DNA of 64,000 bases from Streptomyces sp. NRRL F-525 (lineage in GTDB: Bacteria > Actinomycetota > Actinomycetes > Streptomycetales > Streptomycetaceae), in assembly GCF_000716605.1 (NCBI RefSeq), contig NZ_JNXE01000033.1, positions 127,953 to 191,952 of the forward strand, written 5' to 3'. Both the position numbers and the translations under genes were made by a program. Position 1 is the first letter of the stretch; each line of letters starts with the position of its first letter. A model generated the notes under the pieces. The model was not told where the DNA came from and did no database searches. It worked only from the letters and a program-made list of their open reading frames with translations. Positions 57,621-64,000 of this stretch are shown here, in pieces.

Positions 57621-58832
57621 ATGACCAGCACCACCATCGACACGCTGCGGTTCGCGACGGCCGGTTCGGTCGACGACGGCAAGTCCACGCTCGTGGGGCG
57701 GCTGTTGCACGACTCCAAGTCGGTGCTGACCGACCAACTGGAGGCCGTGGAGCGGGTGTCGGCCGATCGCGGGCAGGACGCGCCCGACCTCGCCCTCCTC
57801 ACGGACGGGCTGCGCGCCGAGCGCGAGCAGGGCATCACCATCGACGTGGCGTACCGCTACTTCGCCACCCCGCGACGGCGGTTCATCCTCGCCGACACCC
57901 CGGGCCATGTGCAGTACACCCGCAACATGGTCACCGGCGCCTCCACCGCCGAGTTGGCGATCATCCTGGTCGACGCGCGCAACGGGGTCGTGGAGCAGAC
58001 CCTGCGGCACGCCGCCGTGGCGGCGCTGCTGCGGGTGCCCAACGTCGTCCTGGCCGTCAACAAGATGGACCTCGTCGGGTACGAGCAGGGCGTGTTCGAG
58101 CGCATCGTCGAGGAATTCGCGGGCCACGCGGCCGAGTTGGGGCTGCCCGGCTTCACGCCGATCCCGGTGTCGGCGCTGGTCGGCGACAACGTGGTGGACC
58201 GTTCGGCGCACATGGACTGGTACGAGGGCCCGGCGCTGCTGGAGTTCCTGGAGGATGTCCCGGTCGGCGCGGACCCGTCCGACGCACCGGCCCGCTTCCC
58301 CGTGCAGTACGTCATCCGGGACGGTGAAGTCCGTTGGTACGCGGGGCAGTTGGTGTCCGGTTCGCTGCGGGTCGGTGACCGGGTGACGGTGCATCCCTCC
58401 GGGGAGGGTTCCGAGATCACCGGGATCTCCGTGCTCGGCACCGAGGCCGACGTGGCGTACGCGCCCCAGTCGGTCAGCCTGCGCCTCGCCGACCAACGGG
58501 ACGTGTCGCGCGGCGACATGATCACCGCCGGGGCCGACGCGCCCGCGCTCACGCAGGACGTGCGGGCCGCCGTATGCCATCTGGCCGACCGGCCGCTGCG
58601 GGTGGGCGACCGGGTGCTGCTGCGGCACACGACCCGCACGGTCAAGGCGATCGTCAAGGATCTCAGCGGCGCGGCCGAGCTGACCGCGAACGACCTGGGC
58701 CGGATCACCCTGCGCACCGCCGAGCCGCTCGCGCTGGACGACTACGCCGTCTCCCGCCGCACGGGCGCGTTCCTCGTGATCGACCCGGCGGACGGCGCGA
58801 CGCTCACCGCGGGGATGGCCGACCTGGGCTGA
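57621..58832 (+). CDS. cysN: Sulfate adenylyltransferase subunit 1, GTPase
   Basis: 403 residues from ATG 57621. The EF-Tu-like GTPase that drives ATP sulfurylase has G1 GSVDDGKST (about 15-23), G3 DTPGH (about 92), and G4 NKMD (about 147), followed by two beta-barrel domains. It has no C-terminal APS kinase fusion, consistent with the separate cysC. The operon ends at a strong terminator 23 bp downstream. Confidence 0.95.
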   Translation: MTSTTIDTLRFATAGSVDDGKSTLVGRLLHDSKSVLTDQLEAVERVSADRGQDAPDLALLTDGLRAEREQGITIDVAYRYFATPRRRFILADTPGHVQYTRNMVTGASTAELAIILVDARNGVVEQTLRHAAVAALLRVPNVVLAVNKMDLVGYEQGVFERIVEEFAGHAAELGLPGFTPIPVSALVGDNVVDRSAHMDWYEGPALLEFLEDVPVGADPSDAPARFPVQYVIRDGEVRWYAGQLVSGSLRVGDRVTVHPSGEGSEITGISVLGTEADVAYAPQSVSLRLADQRDVSRGDMITAGADAPALTQDVRAAVCHLADRPLRVGDRVLLRHTTRTVKAIVKDLSGAAELTANDLGRITLRTAEPLALDDYAVSRRTGAFLVIDPADGATLTAGMADLG

Positions 58833-58854
58833 TCCTCGCCCGCGAAGACCGCGG

Positions 58855-58896
58855 AACGCCCTCGGGGCCCGTTGCGAAACGGGCCCCGAGGGCGTT
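58855..58896 (+). terminator. Rho-independent terminator of cysCDN
   Basis: A perfect 19-bp stem (58855-58873 with 58878-58896), GCGA loop and short T-run end the sulfate operon. This is the clearest intrinsic terminator in the window. Confidence 0.93.
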
Positions 58897-59106
58897 TTCC
58901 GTGCCATGTCGAAATGACCTGTAGCCGTCGCATCCGTCACGAGTCGTCAATAGCGCGGTAACAAGGGGAGCTGCTGTGCGGGAGTGGCCGTTGAACGGGG
59001 TATGCCGCTCGGTACCGGGGCCGAAGGTCCCGTCCGGTGCCCGCCGAGAGACTCTGACAAAGGGCGCCGTACCATACATATAGTTGAAAGCAGGACAGCC
59101 TGCTCC

Positions 59107-59562
59107 ATGAACGGACCCGCCTTGCAAGAACGCCCTTCCGCCTCCGCCTCCTGGCGCATCGCACTGCCGCACACCGCCGCGGCCGTGCCGGTGGCCCGCG
59201 CATTGGTCCGTACGGCTCTGTCCGAGGTGAAGCACACGGCCGACAGCGACACCGCGGAGCTGCTGACGGCGGAGCTGGTCGCGAACGCGGTGGAGCACAC
59301 CGCCGGTGACGCCCCCATAGAGCTCGTGGTCGAGCTGCTGCCCACCGGCTGCCAGGTCGAGGTGCACGACCCCGACCCGGAGCCGCCGGGAAGCCTCACG
59401 AAACCCGTCGCCGAGGAGCCCGACCCCTGGCAGGAGCACGGGCGCGGGCTGCTGCTGATCCGCGCCCTCAGCTCGTCCTGCGGCCACCGCCCGACCGAGT
59501 CCGGCAAGGCGGTGTGGTTCAGGCTGCCCGTCGTACCGCCGCAGTGGCATCCGGCGGGATAG
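59107..59562 (+). CDS. Anti-sigma-factor-type ATP-binding regulatory protein (RsbW-like HATPase)
   Basis: 151 residues from ATG 59107. A single GHKL/HATPase_c fold: N-box ELLTAELVANAVEHT with Asn60, a VEVHDPDPEPP segment, and G2 box HGRGLLLIRALSSSCG. Streptomyces carry many such stand-alone proteins, acting as anti-sigma or anti-anti-sigma kinases. No partner is encoded here. A weak CTGACA...TATAGT pair lies about 30 bp upstream. It ends 23 bp from the convergent argF stop, with no terminator between. Confidence 0.85.
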   Translation: MNGPALQERPSASASWRIALPHTAAAVPVARALVRTALSEVKHTADSDTAELLTAELVANAVEHTAGDAPIELVVELLPTGCQVEVHDPDPEPPGSLTKPVAEEPDPWQEHGRGLLLIRALSSSCGHRPTESGKAVWFRLPVVPPQWHPAG

Positions 59563-59585
59563 CCGCCGTAGGACATACGCGCTGG

Positions 59586-60593
59586 TCAGGCCAGTGTGGC
59601 GACCAGTACCGCCTTGATCGTGTGCAGTCGGTTCTCCGCCTGGTCGAAGACGACCGAGTGGGCGGACTCGAAGACCTCGTCGGTGACCTCCAGCGAGTCG
59701 AGGCCATGGGTCTCGTATATCTCGCGGCCGACCTTGGTGCCGAGGTCGTGGAAGGCCGGCAGGCAGTGCAGGAACTTGACGTCCGGGTTGCCGGTGGCCC
59801 GCAGGACGTCCATCGTCACGGCGTACGGCGCGAGGGCCGTGATCCGCTCGTCCCAGACCTGTTTGGGCTCGCCCATGGAGACCCAGACGTCGGTGACGAC
59901 GAAGTCGGCACCCGCGACCCCCTCCTCGATCCCCTCGGTCAGCGTGATGCGCGCGCCGCTCCGCTCGGCGAGCGCGCGGGCGGCGGTGACGATCTCCTCG
60001 GCGGGCCAGTACGACTTCGGGGCGACGATCCGTACGTCCATGCCGAGGAGCGCGCCGGTGACCAGGTAGGAGTTGCCCATGTTGAAGCGGGCGTCGCCCA
60101 GATAGGCGAAAGCGATCTCCTTGAGGGGCTTGGCGCTGTGCTCGGTCATGGTGAGCACGTCGGCGAGCATCTGGGTGGGGTGCCAGTCGTCGGTGAGCCC
60201 GTTGTATACCGGCACCCCCGCGTAGGCACCCAGTTCCTCCACGGCGGCCTGGCTGTCCCCGCGGTACTCGATGCCGTCGAACATACGGCCGAGCACGCGC
60301 GCGGTGTCCTTCACGGACTCCTTGTGCCCGATCTGTGAGCCCGAGGGGTCGAGGTAGGTCGTAGAGGCGCCCTGGTCGGCCGCGGCGACCTCGAACGCGC
60401 AGCGCGTGCGCGTCGAGGTCTTCTCGAAGATCAGCGCGATGTTCTTGCCCGACAGGTACCGCGTCTCGCCCCCGGCCTTCTTGGCGGCCTTCAGCTCGGC
60501 GGCCAGCTCGATCAGGCCGCGGAACTCCTCCTCGGAGAAGTCCAGCTCCTTGAGGAAGTGGCGGCCGGCGAGGGCGGTCGGGACTGTCGCCAT
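59586..60593 (-). CDS. argF: Ornithine carbamoyltransferase
   Basis: 335 residues from ATG 60593 with GGAG seven bases upstream. Motifs STRTRCAFE (Ser60-Thr63, carbamoyl phosphate) and [10 protein letters not shown] (ornithine) are intact. The reverse reaction of the arginine deiminase pathway splits citrulline to ornithine and carbamoyl phosphate. As the gene follows arcA by 73 bp on the same strand, a catabolic role (arcB) is likely, although an anabolic one cannot be excluded. In-frame sequence above the ATG is not supported. Confidence 0.93.
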   Translation of the reverse strand: MATVPTALAGRHFLKELDFSEEEFRGLIELAAELKAAKKAGGETRYLSGKNIALIFEKTSTRTRCAFEVAAADQGASTTYLDPSGSQIGHKESVKDTARVLGRMFDGIEYRGDSQAAVEELGAYAGVPVYNGLTDDWHPTQMLADVLTMTEHSAKPLKEIAFAYLGDARFNMGNSYLVTGALLGMDVRIVAPKSYWPAEEIVTAARALAERSGARITLTEGIEEGVAGADFVVTDVWVSMGEPKQVWDERITALAPYAVTMDVLRATGNPDVKFLHCLPAFHDLGTKVGREIYETHGLDSLEVTDEVFESAHSVVFDQAENRLHTIKAVLVATLA

Positions 60594-60641
60594 GGGGGCG
60601 CTCCATCGATGCAGGTACGGGGGAACAGGTGCTTGCTTTTG

Positions 60642-60673
60642 GAATTCTATACGATACATAGAATTTCTATACG
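60642..60673. promoter_or_regulatory. AT-rich operator-like element between arcA and argF
   Basis: GAATTCTAT (60642-60650) and ATAGAATTT (60658-60666) form an inverted repeat. ATAGAA/TTCTAT (60658-60670) is a second dyad, and TTCTATACG occurs twice at a 20-bp step (60645-60653, 60665-60673). The element overlaps the arcA stop and a TAGAAT -10-like hexamer toward argF. Its low GC stands out sharply from the flanks. ArgR is a candidate regulator, by context only. Confidence 0.55.
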
Positions 60674-61890
60674 GCATCCCGTTCGACCGGGCAGCTCATG
60701 CAGCGCGGCCCGCCCCGGCCCCGGCCCAGTTCGCTCCCCGGGATCTCGATCACCTCGATGCCCTGCTTGCGCAGATAGGTGTTGGTGGTGGCGTTCCGCT
60801 CGTAGGCGACGACGACGCCGGGCTCGACGGCGAGGACGTTGCAGCCGTCGTCCCACTGCTCGCGCGCGGCCGCGTGCACGTCCTGCGTGGCGGTCAGGAC
60901 GCGGATCTCGCTCAGCCCGAGGGCGGCGGCGATCGCGCGGTGCATGTGCTCCGGCGGATGGTCGGTGACCTTCAACTCCTTGTCGCCGACGCCCGGTTCG
61001 ATGGTGTACGACCGCAGCATGCCGAGCCCCGCGTACTGGGTGAAGGTGTCGCCGTCGACCATCGTCATCACCGTGTCGAGGTGCATGAAGGCGCGCTGCT
61101 TGGGGATGTCGAGCGCCACGATCGTCTGCGCGGAGCCCTCGGCGAACAGCTTGTGCGCGAGCATCTCGACGGCCTGCGGGGTGGTCCGCTCGCTCATACC
61201 GATGAGCACCGCGCCGTTCCCGATGACGAGTACGTCCCCGCCCTCGATGGTGGACGGGTAGTCGGCCTGCCCCTCGGACCAGACATGGAACTTCTCGGAC
61301 CGGAAGAGCGGGTGGTGCCGGTAGATCGCCTCGAAGTGGACGGTCTCGCGCTGCCGCGCCGGCCAGCGCATGGCGTTCACGGAGACGCCGTCGTAGATCC
61401 AGGCGGAGGTGTCGCGGGTGAAGAGGTGGTTGGGGAGCGGGGCGAGGAGGAAGTCGTCGAGGTCCATGACATGGAAGCGGACGGAGGTCGGCTCCGCATG
61501 GGCCTCCAGGAACTCCCGCTTGGTCATGCCGCCGACGAGCGCCTCGGCCAGTTCGGGGGCGGGCAGCGCCTCGAAGGCGGCGCGGAGGTGGTCGGTGGCG
61601 AGGGGGCCGTACTCCTTCTCGTCGAAGACGCGGTCCAGGACGAGCGCGCGGGCCGCCGGGATCGCCAGGGACTCGGCGAGCAGGTCGCCGAAGAGGTGGA
61701 CGGCGACGCCCCGGTCGCGGAGCACGTCCGCGAAGCCGTCGTGCTCGGCGCGCGCCCGGCGCACCCAGAGCACGTCGTCGAAGAGGAGGGCGTCCTTGTT
61801 GCCGGGGGTGAGCCTTTTGAGCTCCAGATCCGGCCGGTGCAGGATGACGCGGCGGAGCCGCCCGGTCTCGGAGTCGACATGGAGTGCCAT
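60667..61890 (-). CDS. arcA: Arginine deiminase
   Basis: 407 residues, ATG 61890, the usual length. It hydrolyses arginine to citrulline and ammonia. The active-site residues are visible: catalytic Cys397 in [27 protein letters not shown] and [10 protein letters not shown]. It shares a strand with argF, suggesting an ADI pathway without a carbamate kinase in this window. Upstream in-frame Met codons to 61923 lack a ribosome site. Confidence 0.95.
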   Translation of the reverse strand: MALHVDSETGRLRRVILHRPDLELKRLTPGNKDALLFDDVLWVRRARAEHDGFADVLRDRGVAVHLFGDLLAESLAIPAARALVLDRVFDEKEYGPLATDHLRAAFEALPAPELAEALVGGMTKREFLEAHAEPTSVRFHVMDLDDFLLAPLPNHLFTRDTSAWIYDGVSVNAMRWPARQRETVHFEAIYRHHPLFRSEKFHVWSEGQADYPSTIEGGDVLVIGNGAVLIGMSERTTPQAVEMLAHKLFAEGSAQTIVALDIPKQRAFMHLDTVMTMVDGDTFTQYAGLGMLRSYTIEPGVGDKELKVTDHPPEHMHRAIAAALGLSEIRVLTATQDVHAAAREQWDDGCNVLAVEPGVVVAYERNATTNTYLRKQGIEVIEIPGSELGRGRGGPRCMSCPVERDAV

Positions 61891-61978
61891 GTCTCCATCC
61901 TGACCATCCGGGGCCGAGTTCACCCCCTTACTTCACATACCGCCACGGCTTCGCGTACCGGCTTTTGTTTTCGTCCCC

Positions 61979-62046
61979 TTGACGACAAGCGGGCCTCACG
62001 ATTATCGTCTTACTGACGAGATCGATGCGGGATCCGACCGGATCCC
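61979..62046 (+). promoter_or_regulatory. Promoter and palindromes upstream of the SPFH gene
   Basis: TTGACG (61979-61984) and TATCGT (62003-62008), 18 bp apart, form a plausible vegetative promoter. The sequence downstream includes a TCGTC/GACGA dyad (62005-62009 and 62015-62019) and a near-perfect palindrome GGGATCCGACCGGATCCC (62029-62046) in the leader, either of which may bind a regulator. Confidence 0.55.
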
Positions 62047-62076
62047 ACGGGACTTGACGGGATCTGAGGGACTCTG

Positions 62077-63123
62077 ATGGCCGACATCACCCGGCGCCTG
62101 GGCTGGCGCCATCTGCGCGGGGCTCCTACGGCACACATCCGGCACCACCGCTCGGGCAAGCTGCTGCACGACGGTCCCGGACTCAGCTTCTGGTTCCGCG
62201 CGTTGACCGCCGCGCTCTCCGAAGTGCCGGTCGACGACCGGGAGTTGGCCATGACCTTCCATGCCCGCACGTCCGACTTCCAGGACGTGGCGGTCCAGGC
62301 GACCGTCACGTACCGGATCAGCGACCCGGCCCTGGCCTCCGCCCGCCTCGACTTCTCCGTCGACCCGGACACGGGCGTGTGGCGGGGCTCGCCTCTGGAG
62401 CAGCTCGGCACCCTGCTCACGGAGACGGCCCAGCAGCACGCGCTGGCCGTCCTCGCCCGCACACCCCTCGCCTCGGCGCTGGTCGACGGCGTGACGGCGG
62501 TACGGGAGCGGATCGCGACCGGCCTCGGGGCCGAACCCCGCCTCCCGGCCACCGGCATCGAGGTGGTCGCCGTCCGCGTGATGGCCATCCGCCCCGAGCC
62601 CGAGGTGGAGCGGGCGCTGCGCACCCCGGCCCGCGAACAGATCCAGCAGGAGGCGGACAAGGCCACCTACGAACGCCGGGCCGTCGCCGTCGAGCGGGAG
62701 CGCGCGATCGCCGAGAACGAACTCGACAGCCAGATCGAACTCGCCCGCCGCGAGGAGCAGTTGGTCGACCAGCGCGGCACGAACACGCGCCGCGAGGCCG
62801 AGGAGCACGCGGCCGCAGACGGTGTACGGGCCGAGGCGGAGGCGACCCGTACGGTACGGCTCGCCGACGCCGAGGCGGCGCGTTCCGTACGGCTCGCCCG
62901 TGCCGAGGCCGAGGGTGCGCGCGAGGTGGGCGACGCGCGGGCGCACGCCCAGGCGGCGTGGCTCCGGGTGCACGCCGACGTCGACGTGGCGACCCTGAAC
63001 GCGCTCACCGGGACACGGCTCGCGGAGAACCTGCCGAACATCGACAGCGTGACGATCTCGCCGGACGTGCTGACGGGGCTGCTCAGCAGGCTCGGTGCCG
63101 GTGGCGGCGAGGCCGGCGCGTGA
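62077..63123 (+). CDS. SPFH/Band 7 (prohibitin-like) domain protein
   Basis: 348 residues from ATG 62077. A Band-7 core (DFQDVAVQATVTYRISDP, TGIEVVAVRVMAI) is followed by a long Ala/Glu/Arg coiled coil (residues about 200-300) and a short C-terminal segment. No signal peptide or clear transmembrane helix is visible. SPFH proteins scaffold membrane microdomains. It overlaps the next gene by 4 bp (GTGA), an arrangement I have seen annotated in Streptomyces with an NAD-kinase-like partner. Confidence 0.85.
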   Translation: MADITRRLGWRHLRGAPTAHIRHHRSGKLLHDGPGLSFWFRALTAALSEVPVDDRELAMTFHARTSDFQDVAVQATVTYRISDPALASARLDFSVDPDTGVWRGSPLEQLGTLLTETAQQHALAVLARTPLASALVDGVTAVRERIATGLGAEPRLPATGIEVVAVRVMAIRPEPEVERALRTPAREQIQQEADKATYERRAVAVERERAIAENELDSQIELARREEQLVDQRGTNTRREAEEHAAADGVRAEAEATRTVRLADAEAARSVRLARAEAEGAREVGDARAHAQAAWLRVHADVDVATLNALTGTRLAENLPNIDSVTISPDVLTGLLSRLGAGGGEAGA

Positions 63124-63964
63124 GTCTCGCGCCGCGGGCCGTCCTCGTCCATCGGACCACGGAGTACGAGGAGTTGGTGGCCCGGCACGGGACGCACGGG
63201 CAGGCCGCGTACTTCCTCCGGTCGCGGGGCCGGGACATCGAGGAGGTCGCCGAACGGCACCGCAGGACCCGGCGGGCGCTGGCCGAAGTCTCGGCGGCGA
63301 TCCCCCTGACCTGGCGTCAGACCCAGGTCGAGCGGGGCGACCTGGACCGGTTCCTGTTCGCGCCGGAGGACGTGGTGGTCGTGGTGGGGCAGGACGGGCT
63401 GGTCGCGAACGTCGCCAAGTACCTCGCCGGGCAACCGGTGTTGGGCTTCGACACGGATCCTGGGCGTAACCCGGGCGTTCTGGTACGGCACCGGCCGGCG
63501 GCCGCGGCCACGCTGCTGCGGTCGGTGCACGTGGTCGGTACCGGTGTGGACGAACTGACCATGGTCGAGGCCGTCGCCGATGACACACAGCGACTGGTCG
63601 CGCTGAACGAGATCTATCTGGGAGCCGTCGGTCATCAGACGGCCCGATACCGCCTGGGTCTGGAGGGCGACGGGGGTGTCGTCGAGGCCCAGGCGTCCTC
63701 CGGGGTGCTCGTGGGAACGGGCACCGGGGCCACGGGTTGGCTCCGGTCGGTGTGGCAGGAGCGGGGCAGTGCCCTCGCCCTGCCACACCCCTCGGAGGGC
63801 AGGTTGGTGTGGTTCGTACGGGAGGCGTGGCCTTCGCCGGTGACGGGGACGTCGCTGGTTTCGGGGGAGCTGGTCGGGGCGGCCGTGCTTGAACTCACCG
63901 TGGAGTCGGAGGGGTTGGTCGTGTTCGGGGATGGGATGGAGGGGGATGCGGTGGAGTTGACGTG
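63120..63964 (+). CDS. NAD(+) kinase-like protein, 3' end cut by adapter sequence
   Basis: It starts at GTG 63120, overlapping the SPFH stop. About 281 codons are genomic. The NAD-kinase glycine-rich site appears in weak form as VVVGQDGLVAN in place of GGDGT, and the GTGTGATGW segment corresponds to the TGSTAY region, so the protein may have lost kinase activity. The reading frame continues into the adapter beginning at 63965, so the true C-terminus is missing from the window. Confidence 0.75.
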
Positions 63965-64000
63965 CTGTCTCTTATACACATCTGACGCTGCCGACGAAGG
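63965..64000 (+). other. Nextera/Tn5 transposase adapter contamination
   Basis: The last bases begin with CTGTCTCTTATACACATCT, the Tn5 mosaic end. The next 14 bases match the rest of the Nextera read 1 adapter in reverse complement, 33 bases in all (63965-63997). The final three may be the start of an index. This is library sequence, not genome. Confidence 0.97.

Overview
The window is high-GC actinobacterial DNA, most likely from Streptomyces or a close relative. The evidence is GC-rich third codon positions throughout, GTG/TTG starts with AGGAGG-type ribosome sites, Streptomyces-type small proteins, a dispersed intergenic repeat that I know from Streptomyces genomes, and a Streptomyces-style type VII (ESX) secretion locus.

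Layout. (1) Positions 1-34936, minus strand: one enormous modular gene that starts at 34936 and runs off the left edge. About 11,640 codons are visible. It encodes a WXG100/CpnT-like helical N-terminus, a Pro/Thr and Ser/Thr-rich linker of about 600 residues, and then four tandem copies of a module of about 2,850 residues. Each module holds a snapalysin-type metzincin motif (HExxHxxGxxD), long beta-rich blocks, a coiled coil and an OTU-like cysteine-protease domain carrying the only cysteine in the module. The fourth copy is cut by the window edge before its OTU domain. The reading frame breaks twice, at the same homologous linker in modules 1/2 and 2/3, so it appears as three frame segments. 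(2) Positions 34955-43531, minus strand: the genes upstream of the giant gene in the same direction. In order of transcription they are eccD, eccB, a promoter, two WXG100 genes (esxB, esxA), a 149-residue helical protein, a 1,040-residue WXG/repeat protein, a YbaB/EbfC protein overlapping it by 4 bp, a 121-residue WPG-containing small protein, and the giant gene. (3) Positions 43812-47795, plus strand: eccC, divergent from eccD. (4) Positions 48022-52628, minus strand: mycosin and a beta-helix/double-AAA+ EccA-like protein, overlapping by 4 bp. (5) Positions 52939-54111: a membrane-anchored B-type lectin. I recognise no eccE.

The simplest reading is that the window holds a complete Streptomyces-type T7SS core (EccB, EccC, EccD, MycP, EccA-like, EsxA/B) whose main operon ends in a giant multi-protease exoprotein. 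The giant protein probably pairs with the 121-residue WXG-like partner encoded immediately upstream. Secretion by this machine is inference from gene order and the N-terminal domain, not shown directly.

The right-hand 10 kb is more ordinary: a DUF6299-like secreted protein, a DUF5999-like small protein, a PaaX-family regulator, the cysCDN sulfate-activation operon with a strong terminator, an anti-sigma-type ATPase, the arcA/argF arginine deiminase-ornithine carbamoyltransferase pair with an AT-rich operator-like element between them, and an SPFH protein overlapping an NAD-kinase-like gene.

The last 36 bases are not genomic. From 63965 the sequence matches the Tn5/Nextera transposase adapter, so the NAD-kinase-like gene is cut by an adapter artefact. 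That artefact also shows that short-read tagmentation data went into this assembly, which matters for the near-identical giant modules and the two frame breaks.
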